A model generated the notes under the pieces. The model saw only the letters and a program-made list of their open reading frames with translations. It was not told the DNA's origin and ran no database searches. The translations under genes were made by a program, and so were the position numbers. This document shows, in pieces, positions 37,255 to 48,216 of a DNA stretch of 64,000 bases. The DNA is taken from assembly GCA_000708835.1 (NCBI GenBank), contig DF236998.1:107880-171879 (forward strand). The letters are read 5' to 3'. Position 1 is the stretch's first letter. The number at the start of each line of letters is the position of its first letter. The stretch is from Klebsormidium nitens. Lineage: Eukaryota > Streptophyta > Klebsormidiophyceae > Klebsormidiales > Klebsormidiaceae.

Positions 37255-40200
37255 TCACTTTGCATCCTCCAAACCCTCTTCCACCGTCACCAGCGGTCGA
37301 TACCCGAGCTCGCGCCGAATCTTGGAGTCGTCAACGATGACGTCATGGCCCAGCAGCGCGAGCGCTTGCCTGCTCGCGAGCGGTTTCCGCGTGACGCCGT
37401 AACCCAAAAAGGGAAGACTTTCGAGCGCGGTTTCGAGCCCCCAGAGCAGCCAAAGCGGTACCGTACCGGTCGGTTTCTTGGCGCCCGGTTGGGAGCAGAC
37501 GTAGTCGGCGAGGAAGGCGTTGATGTCCCGGGCGGGGCCGTCGGTTGCGAAGTAGGCCTGGCCCCCTGGAGCGAATGGAAAGAAGAATTAGCACTTGGTT
37601 TTTTTCTCAGATCTTGGGGTGAGGTTCTGAGTCTCTTCGACAGACCATACTTGTGGGCAGGTTAGAAGGAAATATGTACGGACCCTATGAATGAGTGTTA
37701 CTTGGACTTAGTTAGGTGGCGAGACTAAGAGCAAGGACAAAGAAGGCGGGATATGGGGGGGAAGGAGGAGAGCAAGCAGACTCCTAAGAGCGCCGAATAT
37801 TGACGCTTGCTCAACTGCTACCATACGGAGAAGCACTTTCCTCATCCACATTAAGGACCAGTCGATCCGTCACCACACCCCTCGCACACATCAAAGCAAC
37901 GAGCATTGTTCGCAACCGCAGGTGCAATTGTGCGTAGTCAAAGAGAGCGGGGTCAAGGAGAATCAGTAATTTTCAGACCGGGACCGGGGACGCTGTTGGA
38001 AGGGCTGACGTGGCGAGGTTTAGGGTTTTGACTGGGTATTCTTGATCTATGATTGGCCGGAATGAGCGCATCCCAGGGTTTCGCCCTTAAACCCTGCCAC
38101 GTCACCACTTCCAACAGCGTCCCCGGTCCCGGTCTGAAAATTACTGATTCTCCTTGACCCCGCTCAAAGAGTCAACTTTTCAGTTCTCGTCTCATTAACC
38201 TCTTCCACCTAAACTCGCAACTCCCGGTCTTCAGCGCACGGGCAGCAACTCCGGCTGACCAGCCATCACTCACAACCATCAGAGGAAGTGAGAAAACAAC
38301 GAAAAGAAGCAACTTCAAGAAAACACTAATCACCTTTTCCTTTGGAAGCGGCGGCTAACCGCAGCGCGTGGCAGCAGTTGATGACGTGGCAGGTCGACGA
38401 CTTGGGGGGTGGGGTGAACCATTTGAAGCTGCCGCTGCCCATGGCTTCCGCGAGCATGGGCTTCAGGACGGTGTCGCCCCTACCCCAGATGAACCGGGGC
38501 CGGACGCTGATACCTGCGTTTATAAGCGGGCGACGCAATGATGTCATGCTTGCGTCATGGTCGAGAACGTACTTGTCGAGGGAGCCCTCTCCGGGAAATC
38601 CTGCATGATGTTTCTCAGGCCGTGAGTTTACGTATCCGTTCTTGTCAAAGTGGTGATGTTGCGATTGCACCACCTTGACACTTTAAAATACGATAACTTC
38701 AAATAAGGTGCCGCCCCTACCCCAGATGCACCTGGGCCGGACGCTGGTACCTGCATTTATAAGTGGGCGACGCGTTTATGTTCGTTTACGTCACAGTGCA
38801 GATTTCGCATGACGTCAAGGTGTCGCCCCCACCCCAGACGAAGCGGGGCCGGACGCTGATACCTGGATTCAAAAGCGGGAAGGCAGTGATGTGTTTCACG
38901 TCATGGTCCAAAATTCCCAAAGGCAGGTTTCGCATGACGTTAAGGTGTTGCCCCTAGATGAACCGGGTCCGGAAGCTGCTACCTGGGAAAATGAACCGGC
39001 GATGCATCAGTATTTGTTTGCGTCTTGCTCGGAAACTTCGGCGTGTAAGGTGTGCTTCACTTGACGGCTCCTCCTTCCATCTGAAGCGACAACTATATTC
39101 GTGGTTGGTCCAACCGACCGTCGAGACCTTTGCGCAGAGAAAGTCGCATCCGCAATTCGTAGTCGGAACGGTTTTTTTGTAAATGCCGTCGGGTTCATCG
39201 AATACAACACAATATGTGCCTAATGGGAGCTGAGTTGCGTGGACAGGAAAGGCTCACTTTCGAAGTGCGGTGGATCATGGGCCTCCAGAACGATCTTCTC
39301 TGCGGCGGCTTTGCTCCGCGAGTACGGAGCCCAGGGCGGGGGATCGACGGCAGCCGTTTCGTCCACGTGTCCAATCGGTCCTGCTGCCTGTGACAGCGGA
39401 ATAGCTTAGAGTCACTGGTAGGATCACTTTTGAGAAGAATCCTCGTCTCTAGTTGGAGCTTTTGGATTCGAACAGCCAAAGTGGCATCCCGTTTTGCTTC
39501 CCAGTCAACGACAGGCTAAGGTCTCAATCCTTCAACCTGATTTCAGAAGAAGTGGCAGATTGAGGAGGAGATCACAAGTGACGTTCAGGCCAACACCTAA
39601 CGGCCGACTTTTCTGCTGATGCAAACACGAAAAAGTAGATAAGATAATGAGACTACATGCCAGGGAACACGTTTGAGGCGTCGAGCATGTGGCTGCCAAC
39701 ATGGACAGTGACTCTGGGCGAAAGAAACTTCAACACTTTCCTCATCAAGACGGCGTGATCATGTGACAGCTAGTAAAGGAAGGGCTGCGAAACTGATACG
39801 ACGACCGTGTCAGGCTTTGGACAACCATGTGCAGTTGCAGTAGAGGCGCCATCTGACTCAGCTACCAACTTTCACCACAGAACGAACAGGAGAACAGTCC
39901 ATCGACAGCCCATCTAGACAGCCCATCTAGACAAGGACTAGCTTCTGACGGACTAAGAACGCCTACTTCTGAAAAGAAGGAAAGGACTAAAGGGAGAAGG
40001 GAGACGGAGTGAGGTGGAGGCTTCGTTTCTTCCTTCATGACAGTTGAGGTGAACATCAAGGGGAGAAGGACGGACTGGAACAACGGTTGAAGAAATGAAT
40101 TTGACTGTAAAAAAGAGACAAGAGTAAAGAAGGCAAGAGAAATAGAAAAGACAGTATGAAACTTGTTGAGTAGAGCACAGCGAGCTTGAGGAAGAATGGA

Positions 40201-41356
40201 GAAGGAACAAAATTCTTCAAGTGAAGAACACTCCACCACAATCGACTTTCAGTGCCTAGATGCACCAACTTGGCCCCTTTCCTGAGCGGAAAAGTTCCAA
40301 AACAACAAGATGGAACAAGAAGGGAGGAGAGCAAGGGGGAAGAGGAGGGAAGGGGAAGCCTTTTCCTAGAAATGGGACACACGAAGAGACAATCCCCAAA
40401 ATGAATGACATGAAAACAAGGAACTAAAAAGAGATAGAGCCGCGCACCTTCACGAGCACCGCCTCGGTGCCCACATGCACAAACTTGGGGACGCCCGCGG
40501 CTTTGGCGGCCTCCACGACGTTGCGCGTCCCGTCGACCGTGTCTCGTTGGAACAGCGAGTATGGTCCCCACATCTCAACCCGTGCCGCCGCATGAACAAC
40601 GACGTCGCAGCCTCTCATGCCTGGAGGGCAAATGAGCGCATCAAACTAGGCTAACTAATATTGATGTAACTTGACTACGCTATACTCAGCTTGACAAGTG
40701 TTGAACTCTATTACCCATCTGAGTACTGAGTTTATCTTGTTGACTTCTTTCTTAAATCCATGTCTTCCTCATAGCTGACGTACGGCCCCACATCCGTCTC
40801 CTCGTTTTAACCCCGCATCTCCTGGGGGCAAGACGCTTGCAAGATTTGACCAAGCAAGCAACACCTGTCAAGAGCAACAAATGGACAGACACGCCAGACT
40901 TGGAAATAAGTTTGTTGTACATGATCCTAGGGCTGACATGCCTCGCTTCCTCTCACCTCTGGTCAAGGGCTAAGTATAAATCTGACGTCAAAGCACCTTC
41001 ACACGTAGCAAGAAGACAACTTCTCTTTCCTACCTTGTTACTTTCTGACAAAGACAATGCTGTGATCCAAGCAACCACGTGCAGAGTGCCACATTGAAAA
41101 TGTAGAACAACCCACCTTCAATCAGGGCTTCTTTGCTACTCAGATCACCCCGCACGATCTCCACACGCCCCTGCGATGGCTTCGCGCCACCTGGCGGCCA
41201 GCCCTTGGTCGGAACTTCTTCGCCCGCCTTCTTGATCTTTTCATCAGAGGCTGGGCTTCGAGACAACGCCACCACTGAGTCGCCATGAATGTGGGTCAAG
41301 AATGAGGTCAACTGCGTCCCCACGAAACCGGAGGCCCCCGTGATGAAGACCTTCAT
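37255..41356 (-). CDS. NAD(P)-dependent epimerase/dehydratase, extended SDR (3beta-HSD-like)
   Basis: Rossmann-fold oxidoreductase of the extended SDR superfamily, resembling plant 3beta-hydroxysteroid dehydrogenase-like proteins. Exons: 41356-41116, 40620-40448, 39387-39258, 38513-38334 and 37565-37255, in phase, 344 aa. The NAD(P) motif TGASGFVG is at residues 6-13. MRGCDVVVHAAARVEMWGPY and the TRNVVEAAKAAGVPKFVHVG strand follow. The catalytic pair is in Y160-SRS-K164. SVRPRFIWGRGDT, a CHVINCCHALRLAAA helix and GGQAYFATDG complete the family pattern. The ATG begins MKVFITGASG. The substrate cannot be deduced from sequence. Intron 3 (between exons 3 and 4) contains three degraded copies of the exon 4 acceptor edge. 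Intron 4 contains a palindromic transposon-like insertion. The gene is head-to-head with AAED1 across 516 bp. Confidence 0.92.
37938..38171. mobile_element. hAT-like miniature inverted-repeat element in SDR intron 4
   Basis: Two nearly perfect inverted arms of about 80 bp (about 37947-38027 and 38086-38163) flank a spacer of about 58 bp. The outer ends read GCGGGGTCAAGGAGAATCAG and its complement. The direct repeat TCAAAGAG stands immediately outside both ends (37938-37945 and 38164-38171), an 8-bp target-site duplication as made by hAT transposases. There is no coding capacity, so any movement would need a transposase in trans. The very similar arms and intact duplication suggest a fairly recent insertion. 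Confidence 0.8.
38470..39006. repeat. tandem copies of the SDR exon 4 acceptor edge
   Basis: The true edge (38470-38545 on +) and three copies at about 38708-38775, 38818-38895 and 38943-39006 share the coding start of exon 4. On the minus strand each reads CAG/GTA.CAGC.TCCGG.CCCGG at the acceptor. All four keep the CAG/GT junction, but the copies lose the frame after about 15 codons. Copy 4 has an in-frame TAG. All copies lie 5' of the real exon in transcription order. Confidence 0.85.
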
Positions 41357-41872
41357 GGTGCAGGTGCGGGACACCTGTGCCTTGACCGGCCTGTGTTGAT
41401 TGGTGTGGGCTGCCCCTGGAGAAGTCGCTGGCAAAGTGGAATGCAAACTGGAATTGAATGCCAGTTTGAATGGAGCACAGAATGGAGCTGTGCAACAAAT
41501 GCTGCTCATCTGCTCAACATCATAGCTACGTAGCTGAGAGATCATCAATCTTGATTCTGTCTTCAAATGCTTTGAGTTGGGACTAGGAGTGCTGTACCGT
41601 CACGTGATCCCTCAGCAGCAGCTGCGGTGAGAACTCGCCCTCGATGCCGTGTAATGCCGACCCAGCCTCCGGTTCTCGGGCTTCCGGGGGTTGGGCAGAC
41701 ACAGACCGATTGACACGATGAATGGCTCGCTGCATGCGGAACCGGCAGCGGCCTCGTGCAGGTGAGGGCATTCACACCAAGATTGCCCTTCCTCAGCCAG
41801 GCTTCAATCTACTAGTACTCTGAGCAAAGAGCTGAAGTCGCACAACTGGTCGCCCATAGGTTGCAGCTCACA
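41357..41872. promoter_or_regulatory. shared head-to-head promoter region of SDR and AAED1
   Basis: Only 516 bp separate the two opposite start codons, so both promoters and 5' UTRs must overlap or abut. No TATA box or other element can be identified with confidence. Confidence 0.5.
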
Positions 41873-44800
41873 ATGGCAGCATCTTCTGTTCATACAGCCC
41901 TCACCAACCAATCAGTCCTGAAAGCAGGCGGTGCGTGCTTGCATCAGAAACACCAAGACCCCCGTTCCGCCGGGCCAGTCATAGGTTGCTCGACGTTGGC
42001 GGACCTGGGGCTGAGACGACAAGACAAACGAAAGGCAATCAGCTTACACAGTACTGGGTCAAAGTCTTTGACGTCTTACCCCGGAAAGAAGAGTGTGAGG
42101 CCTAGGAAACCTTTGATGCACAGCACCAGCAGGGGAGTGGCAAGGAAGGGCGTCACTGCATGCGCAGTCAAAGGCAAGTCTCTGCCAGCTCCGTCTGTAT
42201 CTCATCTATAGTAGGCGCGCACTGATGCGCAGATCTTACTTCTGGATTCTTTGAGCTGGCCACCTTTCTTACACTCAGATACATTGCAGCTGACGTTCTG
42301 TGAGTCTGAAAAGCTGGTGACCTATCTGATGCTGGTTTTCACCATGAGTCAGCTGAAATGCCCGTAAGTGCTGACTTTTGAGAGTCTTATGTGCGCCTTA
42401 GAAGTGCAAGTCTGATCAAGGGTCAGATCACACACAATACTGTTTACTCGGGCTTGAGTTTGACTTCCTAATACTTGGTGAAGAAACAGCTAAAGTCAGG
42501 TCTGCGCCCAACTTTTTGAAAGTTGCCACATCGTGCGCCCCTCTTTATATGCACCTGCGAGAGCTCATACCAGTGTACCGCACCCATACCCCCTCCCCAT
42601 CCAGAAAGGAGCCAAAGTTCTGACATTCTCACTCGCCCTGACTCCGACCAGATTATCCGAATGGCCGCAGACCCAGGGCGGTCTGTCTACCTGCTGATTG
42701 GTCACTTCAGATCAATCTGTCCACAATCACAGGTGTTTTTACAACCGGTTTCAGTATCTAACTTTTCTGCAGAGGCACCGTCCGACCTCCAACTTAGCAG
42801 AGCGTTTGATTCTATCGAACTCATTGGCTTAGACGGCAACAGGCGGCAAGTCACAGACCTGTGGAAGGACCGCAAAGTCGTGGTCGCATGGGCACGGCAT
42901 TTTGGGTTAGTGGGCCTAACCCTCTCTGCTGGACTTTCTAACACGAGAGGACGTAACTCTTCAGAACTCTCTTCGAGTTGGCCAGCTGACCCCTCCTCTT
43001 AGATTTGGGCTCAGTGAGCTTCACTTCTTTCGTATCGTCTTTTGAACGTCCACTTGGAAACTCGTTTAACGGGCTTACCTCTGCTTGGATTATGTGAATC
43101 TGTGAGCGTCTCCACCTGTAGATCCCCCACTTAAACCGGCTGGCTGTAATCACAGTCTTCTAGTTGTTGTGAGATGGCTGCAGCAACAGATTTGACTCTT
43201 TCAGCCTCAGAGTTTCCCTTGACACTGCCTTACGTGTACTCATTCAGCCATGTCTCTCTCAAAGGACCTGAGTATTCTCAAAAGCAATTGAAACTTGTGG
43301 GCTGTCTATGGAGGCACAATGTGGACACATCTCGACTTTGTTCGCAGGTGCGTGCTGTGTCGAAAATATGCGGCTCTACTGGCGGAGAGGAAGGTAAGTC
43401 CTGCAAAAAGTGCCGACCTTCTGTAACTCGACATTGCCGAAACCTGAGGCTTCAATCGTCGCAGATATATCAAGATCAGTGTGATTGTGGGACATTGGCA
43501 CTGTGCAGTCTTGATGCAAATTCTTAATCGGAAATGAGCACACGGATGCACGTTATGGCATGGTTGATAGGATCGATGCAGCTCGAATTCGCGTTTTAAA
43601 TTGGTCCTCATGACGTCAGAATCAGAACATCAGGCCGCTCCTTTCTACTCTGACGACGTCTCAAAGACCTTGAACCGTCTGCACTTCAACAAAAAGATAG
43701 CCCAATGGGACGGAGCTCCCAAGTTTGAGCGTCACGTCCGTCTGGGTCTACCTCTTTTTACGAAAGGCCCTCAGAATGTGCAGTACCGAAGTACACAATC
43801 TGCTTTAAAGTCGGAACCAATTTGGTGTCGCAGGCCGACTTTGACGCCGCCGGTGTTCCGCTTATTATCATCGGGCCCGGCACAGAAAAGCAGGCCAGCA
43901 CGTTCAAGGAGGAGACGGGGTTTCCGGGAGGTAAGGCGCTGGAAAATTGTCAAAAACCATTGGGCGACTCCTCAATTGACAGGAACCCATTCTGAATTCT
44001 CGTTCAATGCCTCCTGATAGCGTATTGCCTCTGCTGTTTTCTATACAAGTTGAGCAGGAGTTGCTTCCGCCCCCCGCACCTCGCATCTGCAGTTTCTTCC
44101 TCATTCTCAAACAAAATCGAAACTCCGGGTTTGTGCAGAGGTTTACGCGGACCCCACCCACGACTCCTTCCGGGCGCTCGGGTTTGCATCCGGGCTTGGG
44201 TCAACGCTAAATCCGCAGGCGGGTTTGAACGTGATCAATGCGCTCCGGGAGGGTTTTAAACAGAACTGGGCCATCTCCTTCGAGAAGGACACGGTGTTGA
44301 AAGGCGGATGGTGAGATTGACTTCTCTGAATTGTCCGCAGAATTGCTGGCAGTCTCGTCAACGGAACCTAATGACTGTCCTTCTGATCTGGTTTCTGGGC
44401 CCGGTTTATCAGAAGCGGCTTGGCTCGAACCCGCATCGAGCGGATGAACGATAGCCCCGTCTCTGCTTCTAAGAGTTCGCAGAAACGGTTGCTCTTTGAC
44501 CGTCTATCGTTTGCGCGCTGTTTGGGTACCTTGGAATCGAATGCCACAGATTGCAATTTTGTGTTCTCCTTGTTGTTCTGAGGCAATTTCGAAAACTTCT
44601 TGTGCAACTAGGACCACGTTCCGAGACGAGGTTCGTTCAGATTCGGTCCAGAAAATGTTCCGATGCTGCCAACATTCGGAGCAAACTGGCACCTTCTTGT
44701 GGACCAGGCTCATCTAATTTTCCGGAGTATTGCAGGCAGCAAGGGGGGACTCTAATCGTCGGGCCAGGCAGCGATAATGTTCACTATCTTCATAAGGTGG

Positions 44801-45272
44801 GGATTCGCAACTAGACCGGGTAGAATAACCGATGCAAGGTCTTGCGATACTGGCTGCTATGTGTGGATTCGCAACCAGACCGGGTAGAATAACCGATGCG
44901 AGAACTTGCATAATAGTCCTCAGCGCGGTCATCGATTTCTGCCGTGCTCTGCAACGGCTTGGCCTGGACTCTGATGTCTTTGTTGTTGGCAACGAAACTC
45001 GTCGATTCCAATTTCTTATTTTTGTAATGGTAATGCCCTGCTAACGCTGAAGGAAGTCGGTCTTAAGACGAACGTCTCGCGGACAGATCCCGCCCTTTAG
45101 AGGCTGCAGTAAAAAGTGTGGCTCTTTTGCAACAGCGCACACTTGCTGTCTTAACGAAAGGGAATGTTGTTGGGACAGAACTGCGTTCAACAGTCTTTCC
45201 ATTCATGTGTAGGATCAACGAGCGGGGGATCATCCGGAAGTGGAGGAGCTACTTCGGGTTTTTCGAGAGTGA
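41873..45272 (+). CDS. AAED1-like thioredoxin-fold peroxiredoxin-like protein, probably plastid-targeted
   Basis: Member of the AhpC/TSA-like AAED1 (PRXL2C) family, thioredoxin-fold proteins with a Cys-x-x-Cys site. Exons: 41873-42173, 42773-42905, 43348-43393, 43834-43930, 44139-44310, 44736-44796 and 45213-45272, in phase, 289 aa. The first about 90 residues are rich in Ser, Thr, Arg and Lys and nearly free of acids, like a chloroplast transit peptide. Then come VVAWARHFGCVLCRKYAALL with the C146-V-L-C149 motif, GVPLIIIGPG, ETGFPGEVYADPTHDSFRAL, WQQGGTLIVGPG and RAGDHPEVEELLRVFRE at the C-terminus. Intron 1 is best explained with a GC donor, since only AAAG/GCAAGT gives the right phase. Intron 6 has a tandem duplication. 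Substrate and reductant are not known from the sequence. Confidence 0.92.
44796..44910 (+). repeat. tandem duplication next to AAED1 exon 6 donor
   Basis: GATTCGCAACTAGACCGGGT with the following AGAATAACCGATGC starts just after the donor at 44797 and recurs at about 44872 with one or two changes. The period is about 72 bp and the repeat is purely intronic. Confidence 0.85.
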
Positions 45273-47961
45273 CGTTACGGAATTGCCAGCTTTGTGTACA
45301 ATATACCCAAATAAAATATTGCCCACTGACTCGTGGAAGGAAACGAGACGGGTTTCGTGCTCGTTGTATGCACCCGTAATTTGCGTGCTTCCAAAGCTGA
45401 GGGTCCGGCGGTCGGATCGCATCAGCTTTTGGAACGAGGTTTGTCACCGAGATTTGAACTATAGTTTTGTTGGGCAACCGGAAAAATACATCTCGTGAAT
45501 CATACGAAAGTCGTTATGTCATCCAACTTCAATGGGACATAGCCGTTTCGGCCGGTTGATGAAGCAAGACGGTATGTCCAACAGACACATGATCGGCTCA
45601 AAGTCTGTGCAATCCAATGCCGCTCACAATTGGGATTGTGAAGTAGCTTCAACTCATACTGGCAATTACGTCATGTGTCATTTTGGGCCTGCCCTCGTGT
45701 ATCGTCAACTCACCAAACCCGGCTGGCGCCAGCCGCAAACGAAGTGCGATGAGGTTAGGGATTTTTGGTGACGCAATGATGCCAGTGTGCCTGTTTCACG
45801 AAGTCCATATAGCAGACATGCTGGAAAAATGCAAATCAATTCATTCTCATGTGACCCATGCACGTGTAATCTGGGGTGGTGATGCGCAAAACTTGGCAGT
45901 CCTTCAATATATCAGTCAGGATATCCCTATGAATCATGCATGGTATGTACCGTAGCATGCAGTGGGTTCAATGGTAGTCGTGTACCTAATATCAGTTCGC
46001 AGCATGGGCATTGCCGCTGCCGTCGATCGCACGCGCGGTTCGACCGTCTTTGCTTTTCAAGCGCGCGCACGGCAAATTTGCAGAAACCGACATGGCCCTA
46101 TCATTTTGCTGATCTTTTGAGCAGGTTCATATACCGTACTGCCATTGTGCTTTCGCATAGAAAATAATTATTTTGCCCCCCGTCGAAATATTCTGGAAAT
46201 TATTTTCACCTGGTGCGAAAAGTTGAAATGGTGAAAAAGGGACTTCTGGGGCAAAAACAGCCTCTTCTGGGGCAAAAACAGCCTGTTTAGCAAGTAAATT
46301 GGCAAAAACGAAATCAAAAATAAATGTTTTTGGTGGGTGCGAAAATGCAAAAACATTGAAAATAATTATTCGCGGCCTTGGGGTACGAAAGGCTTTGGCA
46401 GTACGGGTAGCACTTCTGTAGTGTACTGTGTACCTGTACTCCTTGTACTGTACCGGTACTTGCGGACGCTTGCTTCCATGTTGAGTGCATGACTCCTGAG
46501 TACGGGTACGTACTCATTGTAGGAAACGGATTCGCAGCATCATGCATACCTATGCATGTTCTAGCACAGGTCTACACCACTTAATAGTTGCTTGGAGTCC
46601 GGCTGAGTTGTCATTGTCAGAGGCGGACGCGTCCGAGCCGGAACCAAGAACTCTGAACGGATCCAACAGATCCCGATATGCGCTGGGGAAAGCAAATCTG
46701 TGTAGACAGTTGAACAGAAGCAACTTCTCCGACAGTTGTCAGAAACAGTTTGGGCACCAGATTGGCAGCACAGGGCCGACTCTAGCTCCATGAGCTCTGG
46801 GCAGCTTGACAATGCAGTCACTGTAGAGTCCAGCCTCCAAAGTGCCAAACTCGTCAAGACCTCATTGGCCTCTTTCAATCAAAGGGGCAGGCATTTCGAT
46901 CTGGTGCTCCGAATCCTACCCTGCATGGTACCTATAAGGTTCAAACACGTCCGGAAGTGGAGCCTTCAGACTTGCCCCAAAGACCCACTCAAGATCTGAT
47001 TGAGCTAGGTACCTGAAGGCTCTGCTTTTATACGGCTGTCTGAAGTAGCTGGCTGCCATTATATTACCAAACAAGATGACTTTTAAGTACAAACTGAGGT
47101 GCACATTGCCTACGTCAGCCCATCCAATAATGCGTCCCCTTCATGCACACTGAGCTGGTTTGAAGATCTCGAGAGCCTGCACTTTTGTCAGTGACAAAAT
47201 GCTGCTGCAACTCCTCTTCCAAACTTCAAAGATCTGTCTGGATATCATCCGTTACGAAGCGATTCCCTTCTCGTGCTGGCTCTTGAGTCTTGACGGGCAA
47301 TCCCAGCAGTAGGCCGTGACATCCGCTAAGCTTCCGTCCGTTTCCTGACCAGCTCCATATGCCGTATCTGATTCGATGGCGCCATTGACAATCCAAACCA
47401 GCACGTCAGGATCGCTTCTGACGAACTTATGCCGCGCCCCTTATGTCCGCGCGTGATGAACACAGCTCTGCATGGCGGGCATGTCAGAGCGTTGCATAGC
47501 GCAAGTTTGTGAGAGCAGCATCAGAGTCAAGGAGAAAAAGCGCAGACTACTGTAAGAGTTTTTTCCTAGTAGGTAGCTCTGGCTTCAAGTTTCCTCAGAA
47601 GTTGAGCAGAAGGAGCAGCACCCGTAAGCAAGGATAGAGGAGCAGCTTCTGACAGCTCTAGGTTTTTCGAGTTTCCATGTATTGAGCAAATGGAGAGTAC
47701 CTCCCTTTTCTGATATCAGCTTCATCTCCAAACAATAGCTCCAAGCTTACAAATTCACAACAGCTGGCTCAACTGCCCCAACGCCCTGCAAGCATAGGAG
47801 CCCCCACCAAATAGGACACACCGCTCCGCTTCCAAAGTGCAGTTCCACGACGTGAACACAAAACCTTGAAACCAAGGTCTTGCTGGGTGCTTTTTGGCCG
47901 CCCCTCCCCAGCTGACAAGTGTTCAATACGACGCACGTGGCATTTTTATTGAACCCTGCAG
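45273..47961. other. spacer between AAED1 and the orphan exon
   Basis: I see no supported gene. The 45.3-47.9 kb stretch is AT-rich with short frames on both strands. A candidate inserted segment at 46160-46370 is listed separately. Exons belonging to the 47962 terminal exon may be present but could not be found. Confidence 0.4.
46160..46370. repeat. segment bounded by direct repeats with a perfect 21-bp tandem repeat
   Basis: GAAAATAATTATT occurs at both ends (46160-46172 and 46358-46370). Inside, CTTCTGGGGCAAAAACAGCC plus T is repeated perfectly at 46243-46263 and 46264-46284. The interior is rich in GCAAAA and GCGAAAA words similar to those at 18.5-18.8 kb. It has no coding capacity and could be a small inserted repeat, but terminal inverted repeats are not evident. 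Confidence 0.5.
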
Positions 47962-48110
47962 TGGGTCCATTCGAGGGTTTTCTGAGCAAAGTGCCGACCG
48001 CGGGCTTTCAAGGCGTACGGGGGTTTTTCAAGCAGACGCGGACGGGCAAAGCCATCCTGAAGCGGCTTGAGACAAAGCAATACAAAGCAGCGTCAAACCA
48101 ACTCTGTTAA
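47962..48110 (+). CDS. orphan 3'-terminal exon of an unidentified gene
   Basis: A GC-rich open stretch follows a CCCTGCAG acceptor and ends at TAA. It encodes GPFEGFLSKVPTAGFQGVRG and a basic end, KAILKRLETKQYKAASNQLC. Base composition resembles the real exons nearby, and the residues look like a protein C-terminus. There is no ATG in frame, and I found no upstream exon with matching phase 1. I do not recognise the family. It may instead be a relic. Confidence 0.4.
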
Positions 48111-48216
48111 CTTCAGAGGACTTGCTCCTCTGTAAACCCAAATTAGGACTTCCTTCGATGATTTTGCGACGGGTCAGCCCCTTGACCCCTTCTCCTTAAC
48201 CCCCTCCTAACCCGCC

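Noticed and set aside
39862-40239. 125-aa minus ORF and neighbours
   Set aside because: Lies in a purine-rich SDR intron; low-complexity Phe/Leu/Ser reading with no family.
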